Shown: positions 1-7,229 of the stretch, in pieces | How positions within the stretch are numbered: position 1 is the stretch's first letter | Layout: each line of letters begins with the position of its first letter | Assembly (NCBI RefSeq): GCF_004359215.1 | Contig: NW_027152097.1 | Span: 1-19,562, forward strand | DNA length: 19,562 bases | Direction of reading: 5' to 3' | DNA from: Bremia lactucae | Taxonomy: Eukaryota; Oomycota; Peronosporomycetes; Peronosporales; Peronosporaceae | The notes under the pieces: model-generated | What the model was told of the DNA's origin: nothing | What the model saw: only the letters and a program-made list of their open reading frames with translations | Databases searched by the model: none | Translations under genes and position numbers: made by a program

Positions 1-54
1 GTAGCTATTACGCGAAACGTGATGCGTACTCCCACTATCATCTAACATGTCCAT
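1..54 (-). pseudogene. Gag N-terminus of minus-strand chromovirus (element 0), partial
   Basis: Read on the minus strand from the ATG at 54, this encodes MDMLDDSGSTHHVSRNSY and runs off the left edge. It is nearly the same as the Gag start of element 1 (MDMLDDNGSTHQVSRESY at 1156). Positions 55-104 are the reverse complement of the leader between the element 1 LTR and its gag, so a second copy of the family lies to the left in the opposite orientation. Only about 18 codons are visible, so its intactness cannot be judged. Confidence 0.75.
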
Positions 55-104
55 GTTAGATGAATGAAATGTGGTCCTTGGACGGACTTCAAAGTGCTAC
101 CAGG

Positions 105-550
105 TGTAACGGGGCACTACGACTTGTACTGCTTCAGTACAAGTCCACTTCGCACTGCTTCAGTTGTGAGTGGTGCCTTACGTTATTTCACGTACACTAG
201 TACATGCAAAGGAAGACTTCTCATTAAGGCAATTAGCTTAAAAAGGGTTAAATGAAAACTGTATTCATATTGTTAAGTATCTCTTCATTTTATCTGCTAA
301 CGTTAACGTAATTATAAACTAATACTAAACATGCAATTGAAATCTTATCTTATCTGTCTCTTTCTTTCGTTTACATCTACAGTTGATTTGTGTGCGGGAT
401 TAATAGATATAATGGTCTATACCTTTTTATGGATAAGATTTCTGAACATTACTATATAAAGTAATATCCTCCAAATATTATCTTCCTTTGAGATAGTATT
501 TAATTAACAACCTTAAAGTGTGATTACATGTATTGATACACCCTTTGCAA
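105..550 (-). repeat. LTR (type A), minus orientation
   Basis: Reading leftwards, this aligns along its whole length with the plus-strand LTRs at 665-1105 and 6126-6565. Shared blocks include the terminal GTGCCCCGTTACA, the hairpin acttgtactg/cagtacaagt near that end, and the stretch around gaacattactatataaagtaat. It is the 5' LTR of the element leaving the window at the left. Its own 5' end (near 550) is set from alignment and may be off by a few bases. Confidence 0.8.
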
Positions 551-664
551 GGATTTATAAAGTTTTAATAGCTTGTATGGCCCGTCGAGTCGCTAAAACC
601 ATTAGTTCAATAGAACTGAGAGACTATGAGTCTAAATATCTTCTTCTGACTTTAGTAGCGAGGT
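551..664. other. Spacer between head-to-head LTRs
   Basis: These 114 bases between the two inverted LTRs show no clear LTR homology. The perfect hairpin agttc-aata-gaact at 604-617 is close to the centre of the whole palindrome. The stretch is identical at 18995-19108, so the spacer was copied together with both LTRs. No gene is supported here. Confidence 0.6.
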
Positions 665-1105
665 TTCAACCGGGTTTATTGTTACATAAAATTAACACTT
701 GAATGTTGTTATTTAATATATTATATAAAAGGTAATGAATATTTGGAAAATATTACTTTACATAGTAATATTCGGAAAGCTTATCTATTCGTAGATATAT
801 ACCATTATATCTGCTTGCTTCACGGTCCAGTCAGCGCTGGACCCGCGCGAAGAGAAAGGCAGATAAGACTTTTATTTCATGTTTTGGATTATTCTATAAT
901 TAAGTTAGTATCATATACATAGAAGCAGAAACACTTAATTCTATTAATATAGTTTTCTTTTAACCGTCTTTAAAGCAAGTGCTATAAAGAGAGTCTTCCT
1001 TTGCGCATACTAGTGTACGTGAAGTGACGTCAGGCACCACTCGCACTGAGGTAGTGCGAAGATGACTTTTACTGAAGCAGTACAAGTTGGCAGTGCCCCG
1101 TTACA
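665..1105 (+). repeat. 5' LTR of element 1 (type A)
   Basis: Homologous over its length to the 3' LTR at 6126-6565. Shared landmarks are acat(a/g)aaattaacactt at the 5' side, tattactttaca(t/a)agtaatattcggaaag in the middle and the terminal AGTGCCCCGTTACA. The canonical 5' end TGTAAC of the 3' LTR is decayed to TTCAAC here. Just before the end lies an imperfect hairpin acttttactg-aag-cagtacaagt. Confidence 0.85.
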
Positions 1106-1155
1106 CTTGGTCGCACTTTGTTGTCCGTCCAAGGACCACAGTTCCATCATCTAAC
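1106..1155 (+). other. Leader with candidate primer-binding site
   Basis: This 50-base stretch follows directly on the LTR end. TGG at 1109 starts a TGGTCGCACTTTG motif that could pair with a tRNA 3' end, two bases after the LTR, as expected for a primer-binding site; I could not assign the tRNA. The same leader occurs inverted at 55-104, and its first 13 bases follow the palindromic unit at 19550-19562. Confidence 0.45.
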
Positions 1156-1419
1156 ATGGACATGTTAGATGATAATGGGAGTACGCATCAAGTTTCGCGT
1201 GAAAGCTACTCCTTTCTAAGTGACATAGATAAGAGTGCGGTTGAACGAATGAGTTCGACCGAAGGGAACGATTCCATCTTGGCAATGCTGTCCAATTCGG
1301 ACAGAAGTGCCCTCCTATCAGCCATCGCAAAGTTCATACAACATGAGCTTGATGAGGCGAAGGAGAAGGTAGCCTTGCTTTATCAGCAAGGCTCCCAACA
1401 GGCAGAACTGTTGAGGTAA
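1156..1419 (+). pseudogene. Gag N-terminal fragment (element 1)
   Basis: An open stretch of 87 codons starts at the ATG at 1156 (MDMLDDNGST...) and ends at a TAA. The same start on element 0 (minus strand, 54) supports this ATG rather than an earlier in-frame codon lying in the LTR and leader. The C-terminal half (IAKFIQHELDEAKEKVALLYQ) looks helical and coiled-coil-like, as in the assembly part of Gag. The stop comes far too early for a Gag of several hundred residues; capsid-like sequence continues out of frame downstream. The codons for SQQAELLR overlap the right arm of a 9-bp hairpin at 1371-1393. Confidence 0.6.
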
Positions 1420-1598
1420 CTACAGGTACAGACCCCTGTATCTGGAATGACGCACACGCGTCGTCCTTAAACCTTTAAGATTGACATCTCTAAGTACAAG
1501 AAGTCGAAGAAGACTCCTTCCATTGGTGGTTTTTCGAATTGGGCGATGCCATAACGTACGCCCAGTACCGAGAAGTACTGAACGTAATTATGGACTAA
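1420..1598 (+). pseudogene. Gag capsid remnant (element 1)
   Basis: Around 1477-1560 one frame gives IDISKYKKSKKTPSIGG. I read this as a decayed form of the capsid segment of oomycete gypsy Gag proteins, whose family version continues into a W-F-x-E-x-D-D-A pattern; a one-base loss near the poly-purine codons breaks it. The central Gag part that is preserved in element 2 (7629 onwards) is missing here, so a large internal deletion joins capsid start to Gag end. No open frame spans the stretch. Confidence 0.45.
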
Positions 1599-2204
1599 AT
1601 GCCAAAAAAGGCAACGGTCGCGGGTCCGATTTTGTTGCAAAATTGCAACAGCGAAACAAACCGTCAAAAAACGTCGCAGTCAGTAGGGGCGCAAAGCCCT
1701 ACTGATCCAGCAACCCCAAGAAAATTTGCGAATTTCTTGACTAAAATTTGTCCAGTCACACAATCATTATGTGTCTCTGCACCTGGTGATGAGGTATCCC
1801 TCGTCACCTTGAAGTTGAAAGTGACAAATGATTTGTCTCTGAGGGCCCTAGTGGACTGCGGAGCTTCGAATAACTTTATTCGTTGCCAGTCACTAGAGCG
1901 TCGTAGGCTCAAAAATGTTGAGCACGACATCCCTCCAACGAATATGACGCTGGGTATAGCGACAGGCGCATCGATAAGAGTAATGAAACGTGTAGCGAAA
2001 TTTCACTACACGTTAAAAGATTTACAGTACGATGATGATTTTATCGTACTGGACCCGGATGCCAAATCTATACCATCCTTAGTTTACCTTGGCTCAGAAA
2101 TTATGAGCCAAGAGTCAGCTTGCAGCATCGATCCGAAAGATACCTGCCACTTGTTCATCAAATGGCCATCTGAGGAAGGTCTTGGAGTGTCCACAAGCGT
2201 GTAG
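1599..2204 (+). pseudogene. Gag end plus retropepsin-like protease (element 1)
   Basis: An open frame of 201 codons. The part from about residue 45 has the retropepsin fold pattern: LRALVDCGASNNFIR near residues 81-95 is the active-site segment (family D-S/T-G-A; here DCGA, the Asp kept and the second position Cys), followed by the hydrophobic stretch FIVLDP and SLVYLGSEI expected of the flap and C-terminal strands. It would process the Gag-Pol polyprotein in the particle. The first 40 residues are basic and polar and probably belong to the end of Gag. Four perfect 9-bp stem-loops lie in this frame (1680-1705, 1987-2014, 2025-2051, 2088-2112). It ends at a TAG before the linker to RT, so it is now cut off from pol. 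Confidence 0.65.
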
Positions 2205-2639
2205 ATGTACTACGCGTGAGTGCGATGGCCCTACTTCTGGTACGGTCGTTAGTACGACAGGACCAGATCACAGTGTGATTACTAATCACACTGAGGAGTC
2301 AGCTGCCGGCGGCTGTGCTAATACACAAGCAGCGATTGAGAAATGAATGTACGCCTAGTTGGTGACATTCAAGGAATATACCGGTTGTTTAAAGGGGCAA
2401 CCGATGATCCTAGGTCGAGAATAGAGTCGACCTATTGCACAAAACGAACGGGATCTCAGCAGCTCTTCAATGAACGAAAGTGTCCTCGATGTGAAGACTT
2501 GGATTTAGAGAAATGATACTCAATCCTGAAAGTCACTTAAGACAAATCCTCTATACGAGAATTAAATAGAACTCAGGGATGTATTCCCTGAAGTAGTTCC
2601 ATGCGAGTTGCCTAACGATAAAGGCACTTGATATCATCG
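2205..2639 (+). pseudogene. Protease-RT linker, decayed
   Basis: No frame stays open. Near 2570-2640 pieces of the sequence preceding RT can be read (a glu-leu-pro motif and IELKPGS just before the RT start), matched by the same stretch on the minus strand at 9875-9955. Stem-loops here are cagtgtgatta/taatcacactg (2271-2293) and taggtcga/tcgaccta (2411-2434). Confidence 0.5.
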
Positions 2640-3092
2640 AGCTCAAACCGGGCTCGATGTACTGTGTCATGAAGCAGTGGCCACCGCCTCGTAAACAAGT
2701 ACTTGCGATCGATAAATTCTTTACCGATCGAGTAAAAGCGGGCCATGAAAGGAAGTCAACCTCCCCACATAGCTCTCCAACCTTCTGTATGCCAAAGGCG
2801 ACAGGAGGGTGGCGGATAGTGCACGCATTTAATAAACTGAATGCTGCAACGGTACCGGCTCAAACGCCGATACCTAGAAAAGACGTAATCATAGATGGTA
2901 TGTCTAAGAGTACCATCTTTCCGTCTATGGATCTGATGGATGATTTTTATCAGATCCTTATGCGTGAACAAGACATCCCGTACACAGCAGTGAGCACTCC
3001 CAGTGGGATGCTCTGGAAATAGCTCGTAATACCACCGGGGCTTAGTAATGCCCCTGCAACTTTCAACAGATGCGTAACGAATCTGTTGAGAC
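2640..3092 (+). pseudogene. Reverse transcriptase N-terminal half (element 1)
   Basis: The open part 2657-3022 gives the fingers and palm start of a Ty3/gypsy RT: YCVMKQWPPPRKQVLAIDKF, then TGGWRIVHAFNKLNAATVPA and motif A in SMDLMDDFYQILM with its catalytic Asp. It ends at a TAG after SGMLWK, where related sequence (the minus-strand copy in this window) has a lysine codon. The frame resumes as LSNAPATFNRCVTNLLR to about 3092 and then jumps to sequence that normally lies after RNase H. The YxDD catalytic motif, connection and RNase H are therefore deleted. The better-preserved relative is the minus-strand ORF at 8582-9874. Confidence 0.85.
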
Positions 3093-3930
3093 CAAGGACC
3101 TTCTGCGTTTAATGGATCATCTGATGAATCCATTTGATAAATCTTTTAAGGTTTTACGGTTTTATATCGATCGTCATCCTATCGATACACAACACGCAAT
3201 GGCTTACTGTACTACGCAGCCGTTGCCGGCGACACTCTACGTGTCGTCGTTCCAACCCACAATGGTTTGCGCTTGCGCATCATGTATGAGTGTCACGATG
3301 CACCAACAAGTGGGCATCGTGGACGTGAGAAAACTTATCTTACAGTAAGTCGTAACATTTACTGGCCCCGCCTATCAGTTCGTGCGGAAGTACATTCGTT
3401 CTTAAAGGTATGTCAACGGGTGAAGTCTAGCTCTTCATCCCGTGCCCCTATCCAACCTCTACCACTTCTCGCAGAATGTTGGCAGTCCGTATTCATGGAC
3501 TTCGTCTACGGGTTTCCCGAAGACGATCACAAAAACAATTGAATTCTTGTTTTTGTAGACAGATTCAGCACGATGGAACATCTAGTTGCAGTACCAAAGT
3601 CGATCACGGCTCCGGAGTGTGCCCGTGTCTTAAAATCGACAAGGTATTCAAACTCCACGGTTTACGGCGGGGTTTTGGCAACCCGATCTCTCGGAACACG
3701 GCTGACAATGTCAACTTCTGATAATCCAGCTACAGATGGTCAGATGCAACGCGTAAATGCGTCCTCGAAAAAATACTTTGAAGTTACGCCTGATTGTTTC
3801 CGAATTGGACCGAGGTTATACCGATGGTCGAATTCGCCATCAATAATTCGGTGCATGCGTCTACAACGCATACACTGTGCTTCGCGAATGGCTTACGCCA
3901 TCCACGCATACCCACCCAATTAGAGGGTTC
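3093..3930 (+). pseudogene. Integrase, zinc-binding and core remnant (element 1)
   Basis: After the deletion junction the sequence reads into the pre-integrase region and then (3267-3542) YECHDAPTSGHRGREKTYL...IYWP and VCQRVK, the HHCC zinc domain. The first Cys is lost where two small losses total three bases and so restore the frame. The core follows with WQSVFMDFVYGFPEDD (first catalytic Asp); a TGA interrupts before ILVFVDRFS. The segment that should hold the second catalytic Asp is deleted around 3650-3690; LGTRLTMSTSDNPATDGQ follows in frame (3573-3923), then another frame holds MVEFAINNSVHASTTHT (3794-4003). Integrase would insert the cDNA; this copy cannot. A 10-bp stem-loop acaaaaacaa/ttgtttttgt lies at 3529-3556. 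Confidence 0.85.
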
Positions 3931-4484
3931 CTTTCGTTTAAGGGGGGACTCGCACGAGCAAAGCTATTTCTGGCTCATGCTCATCACGCGTTGTAGTTGC
4001 TAACGACGCGAATGATGTCGATGTCAAAGAAATCGACTTCGAAGATAAGAAAGCCCTTAGGGCATTGCACACAAAGCGCACTGGGAAAGACAAAACAAAT
4101 GAGTCAGCAGAAGGGTTTTTGCTGGGTCGAGAATCAGTAGTTCTTTTCGTGCAGGATATCATTGCTAACGCAGTGAACGTCAGCAACGGAACGCAGACAA
4201 ACATTGGAAGAGCAAATGTTCTTTCGTTTAAAATTAATAATCTAGTACTACTGTCTACGGTAAACTTACCTAAGCGTGTGGTCACTAATGTGGGTAGTAG
4301 TAAGCTACTACCCAAGTTCATTGAGTCTTTCCGTGTACTGCATCGCAGAGGCAATGCGTACACAATAAGATTGCCACGTAGGATGCGAACTCATTCTGCG
4401 TTTACGTTGGTCGGCTCCGCCCGTACCATCAGTACGCGGTTTCTTTCGAGGACAGATCTGACCACCCTTTTCAATAATCCCTAA
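3931..4484 (+). pseudogene. Integrase C-terminal domain (element 1)
   Basis: The open frame 4065-4484 (139 codons) matches the C-terminal, DNA-binding part of chromoviral integrases: NVLSFKINNLVLLSTVNLP, then TNVGSSKLLPKFIESFRVLHRRGNAYTI and LPRRMRTHSAF. This is the GPY/F-type module; here ES replaces the usual GP before F. The upstream part (3931-4064) is a polar linker in other frames. Element 2 has the same region at 9959-10480 in a more broken state. Confidence 0.8.
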
Positions 4485-5764
4485 AATATTCTTGTGGTCA
4501 CGACCAAATTTTTTTGTTGAATCTGTAGTTTCTCATGCCAGGTCCGAAGATCCTCGAAACCGCGATGTGCAGAATAAAGCTTATCACGAAGAGCGAGATA
4601 TTTCCGTTCGTACTCCAACATGGAGTACGGACTCTTCGAAAGGTCTTCCAACAAATCTCTATAGCGAGCCTTCACCGTCTGCTCCAACGAGCGACGCTTA
4701 CCGCGCTCGTGATCAAGTCCATCTTCCAACTTTTGGAGGTAGCGGTCGATCGTCGACCCTAGATTCGACACATGGGTCGGATCTAAATTTTCCTTCTCTG
4801 CCACAACCTTTGGTGGATTCCCACAGTGGTCAGCCTTTCCTTGTGAAACGTACTCAAAACCACCGTGATGTGAAGGGGCAGCGAACGAGTTATCTTGTTC
4901 GGTGGCGCGGTTATCCACCTTCACATGATAGCTGAGAGCCTCGTTTCCAGCTGGTTGTTGATATTGAGGGCCTCGTCCGTCTGTATGACGAGACCCATCC
5001 AATGGACCTTCTGACCCATCCAAAAAAACGCGCCCCTGGAGCTTGTAAATCGATTGCAAAACGTCATTCGCATCGTGCATCTCGATAGAGATGCGAGCCC
5101 TTCCCCAGGGCGAAGAAAAGGGAAAGACATCCCCTTTTACTCGTTTCGTTTGTCAACATAACACGATTATGGATCACCCCACGTGAGGTATGGAAGTCCT
5201 GCCTCACGTGACAACCGATGCAATTTAAACCTTGAACCGGTTAGAGTTCATTTCTCAAACTTAACGCGAATCGCGTTAAGGCTTTGAAGCCAGGCTTCGC
5301 GTCCAATGTCTTTGACATTGCGAATATACGCGTCCAGGCTTGCATCAACGAGATTTTATCTCGTTTGTTGTTGCCACTGTACCATCGATGCTTAAGAAAA
5401 GCATCGAAATGAAAATCTTTCTCAGCGCGAAAGTTCTTCGCACGGGATCAAGGCATGTAGCTTTGTCGCAATAAATTAGGATATTTATCCTGAGGAGTTG
5501 TCTCTCCAGACAAGCTATTGAGTAGCCGTTTGGGCAAAAGCCAAGGCTTCTTCTCAGGGCAAGACGAGACATTTTATTGTATACGCTCCGCTGAGTGGTA
5601 CCCACTGTAGCGGGGGTACCCCAAGAACTTTTATTACGATGGCTTACGTCATCACCACGAACAGAAATATGTGCGGGTGACGACACGAGAGACGGTGCTG
5701 GCGATGAGGAATCATTCTCATCGTCGAAACTGAATATGCTATTGCGAATGCTAAAAAATAGCAC
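4481..5764 (-). pseudogene. Antisense accessory ORF (aORF) of element 1
   Basis: On the minus strand this stretch reads, from 5764 down: an open frame of 139 codons (5764-5345, Ser/Asp-rich start), a block at 5337-5171, and an open frame of 199 codons (5080-4481). The middle block reads LDAYIRNVKDIGREAWLQSL...KFEK, one TGA, then FKLHRLSREAGLPYLTWGDP. It matches element 2 (11438-11279: FEKRTVVGAHYKLQRLSRQ, AGIPCLSWGDSC): 18 of 30 residues are identical after FEK, although the DNA differs mostly at silent-type positions. The 199-codon part ends in a heptad-like coiled coil (LQKLEDGLDHERGKRRSLEQ...). I do not recognise the family. It faces the pol gene tail to tail, overlapping the linker and chromodomain. 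Frameshifts and a stop make this copy non-functional. Confidence 0.6.
4485..5095 (+). pseudogene. Linker and chromodomain of Pol (element 1)
   Basis: Frame 4492-4935 (147 codons) is a low-complexity Ser/Arg-rich linker ending in a chromodomain: FLVKRTQNHRDVKGQRTSY then LVRWRGYPPSHDS. The frame stops at TGA just where the family motif continues W-E-P; sequence after the stop (EPRFQLVVDIEGLVRLYDETHP) completes the C-terminal helix. Chromodomains tether integration to marked chromatin and define chromoviruses. The same segment is open on the other strand (4481-5080), so about 440 bp reads open both ways. The stop replacing Trp is a single G-to-A change. Confidence 0.8.
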
Positions 5765-6113
5765 ATCTATCCGATTTTAGCCCCTCATTTGAAGGCTGTT
5801 CTGTTCTCTCCGAGTCGGCCGATTCGTCCGACTTGCATTTGTATTCAACCTCCAAAGAGGGGTCGCATTCGCGTGGTTACCCACTACGTGCACGCACAGC
5901 ATTTAGAGTGGGGGAGGTCTGTCGCAAGAGACAATAATGCGTCACTCGCGGCTGCATGAACTGCAGCCTAAGGCTCCGCACTATTCGCACACCGCATGGA
6001 CTTTTAACCTTGCGATAGAATTGAAAATGATGTCCTGACCAATCAACATCGTTTTTATAAGTGTTCTTATAGTGACCACTCTATTCGGTGACAGTCAGAG
6101 TGATTGTCTTTTT
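5096..6113. other. Non-pol 3' region of element 1
   Basis: No sense-strand gene follows the chromodomain. Up to about 5764 the stretch is explained by the minus-strand ORF. From 5765 to 6113 I find no supported gene on either strand. The region is full of short perfect hairpins, such as cacgtgagg/cctcacgtg (5180-5210), a 21-base palindrome cttaacgcga-a-tcgcgttaag (5260-5280), aacgagat/atctcgtt (5347-5365), tcgatgctt/aagcatcga (5385-5407) and ggctgca/tgcagcc (about 5951-5969). Confidence 0.6.
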
Positions 6114-6125
6114 AAGGAGAAGTGA
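6114..6125 (+). other. Polypurine tract of element 1
   Basis: AAGGAGAAGTGA directly precedes the TGTAAC start of the 3' LTR, the expected site for plus-strand priming. The equivalent before LTR-C at 12319-12330 is AAGGTGGGGTGA, so the two support each other. Confidence 0.7.
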
Positions 6126-6565
6126 TGTAACTGGGTGCATCGCTACATGAAATTAACACTTAAAGGTTGTTAATCAATATATTATCTAAAAGGTAGAGAA
6201 TATTAAGAAATATTACTTTACAAAGTAATATTCGGAAAGTTTATCCATTGGTAGATTTAGGCCATTGTATTTACTTGCTCCGCGGTACAGTCAGCGCTGG
6301 ACGCGCGCAAAGAGAGTGACAGATAAGACTTTTATTACATATTTATTATTAGTATATAAACAAGTTAGCATAAATAGATATAAAACGAGAAGAACTTAAT
6401 TATATTTAATACAGTAATCTTTAACCCTTTTATATCAAGTGTTTTAAAGAGAGTCTTCCTCTCCACGTACAAGTGTTGGTGAAGTGACGTGAGGCACCAC
6501 TCCCACTGAGGCAGAGCGAAGTGGACCTGTACTGAAGCAGTACAAGTCAGCAGTGCCCCGTTACA
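6126..6565 (+). repeat. 3' LTR of element 1 (type A)
   Basis: A 440-bp LTR beginning TGTAACTGGGTGC and ending AGTGCCCCGTTACA, about 80% similar by eye to 665-1105. It stands alone here, not palindromic, and follows a polypurine tract, which fixes the true LTR size at about 440 bp. It ends in a perfect 10-bp hairpin, acctgtactg-type/cagtacaagt, just inside the terminus. Confidence 0.85.
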
Positions 6566-6681
6566 ACTTTGCTCATATCAAACATCTCTTGTATTCCGCC
6601 TCCTAGATAAAGTACTCAGCGTTAATTCCTGGCGCTTGAGAATTCTCTGACCAATTCTGTAACGGGCTAAAGTTGCCCGAA
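6566..6681. other. Short interval with an LTR-end-like hairpin
   Basis: No gene is present. TGTAACGGGC at 6658-6667 and GCCCG...GTTACA ending at 6688 form an interrupted inverted repeat that overlaps the start of LTR-B. TGTAACGGG resembles the reversed end of the type A LTR, so this may be the stub of another insertion. Confidence 0.4.
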
Positions 6682-7206
6682 TGTTACACAATCCCCGTTA
6701 AGTACACTTGGTGTACTTAAGGGGATGGTCAATTACTTAAATTAAGTAATTAGACCCACCACTCGGGTGTGATTCACATTTGTGACCAGCTCATGTGTAT
6801 GTGATGCACATAGGTGCATTCACATTAGGAGGGATGACGGCTAGCGTCATCCGTTGCGCGAGGTATCTAGAAAGATAAGCTAGCCATACATAATAGAATT
6901 ATCCACACCGATGACATTTCTGATTGGTAAAAATAGGTACATAAATTTAATACGATTAGATTTATGTCATTCTGAAAGCTGCTTCCAACTTGGTAAGTGC
7001 GGTAAAAGTGTCGTCACGGGAGCGATAATCCGAGGAGCCGGATCACCGCTCCCGTGACGACACTTTTAAGTGCGTTGGGTGAGGTCTCTAAGGCGCCCAC
7101 CACAACTACCTCACTGCACGCAAGAGAAGACGGTTTAACCGCGTCCTCGCTATGCTATGGTGTGTGTCTAAGTAGAGCGTTACCATAATAAGACGTGCCG
7201 CTTACA
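6682..7206 (+). repeat. LTR-B (5' side of element 2)
   Basis: Starts TGTTACACAATCCCC and ends GCCGCTTACA, directly followed by cttcgtagcgcttg, which resembles the leader after the type A LTR (cttggtcgcacttt). It contains the blocks taagtaattagacccaccactcgg and a run of gtgatgcac/gtgattcac repeats. A partial reversed relative lies at 12814-12852. A 65-base hairpin is inserted at 7002-7066. No second full copy is in the window, so the ends rest on the TG...CA rule and the leader. Confidence 0.55.
7002..7066. repeat. Foldback insertion with 21-bp perfect arms
   Basis: aaaagtgtcgtcacgggagcg (7004-7024) pairs perfectly with 7047-7067 across a 22-base loop, which itself holds atccg/cggat. The block is bracketed by the 8-base direct repeat TAAGTGCG (6994-7001 and 7067-7074, sharing one T with the right arm). 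This looks like a tiny MITE-like or foldback insertion with an 8-bp target duplication, a length used by hAT elements. Confidence 0.65.
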
Positions 7207-7229
7207 CTTCGTAGCGCTTGATATCCTTC

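Larger units (their letters stand above)
105..1105. repeat. 1-kb palindromic double-LTR unit, copy 1
   Basis: The unit begins TGTAACGGGGCAC and ends GTGCCCCGTTACA. The left 446 bases are a diverged reverse complement of the right 441 bases, around a 114-base spacer with a small perfect hairpin near its centre (604-617, stem agttc/gaact). I interpret it as two 440-bp LTRs of one chromovirus family lying head to head. A second copy with matching ends is at 18548-19549. Element 0 gag lies to its left on the minus strand and element 1 gag to its right on the plus strand. Confidence 0.85.
665..6565 (+). mobile_element. Element 1: degenerate Ty3/gypsy chromovirus
   Basis: Complete in outline: 5' LTR 665-1105, leader, gag, aspartic protease, reverse transcriptase, integrase, chromodomain, polypurine tract 6114-6125, 3' LTR 6126-6565. 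The order protease-RT-integrase-chromodomain is that of chromoviruses (Metaviridae). The two LTRs differ at roughly one base in five, and pol carries stops, frameshifts and a deletion of RNase H, so it is an old, dead copy. No target-site duplication could be identified at its ends. Between chromodomain and 3' LTR it carries an extra minus-strand reading frame, listed separately. Confidence 0.85.

Noticed and set aside
520..702. Identical 60-codon frames at 520-702 and 18964-19146
   Set aside because: They lie at the centre of the palindromic LTR unit and are identical only because the unit is duplicated; no coding motif or independent support.
105..1105. The 1-kb unit as a single, naturally long LTR
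   Set aside because: The 3' LTR of element 1 (6126-6565) is only the right half, is preceded by a polypurine tract and has proper ends, so the basic LTR is about 440 bp. The composite view is preferred but not proven.
3938..4363. 141-codon minus-strand frame opposite the integrase C-terminus
   Set aside because: No counterpart protein in element 2 at 9959-10480; most simply a shadow of the pol frame.
665..6565. Element 1 as a potentially active retrotransposon
   Set aside because: LTRs about 20% diverged, RNase H and integrase core parts deleted, several stops and frameshifts.
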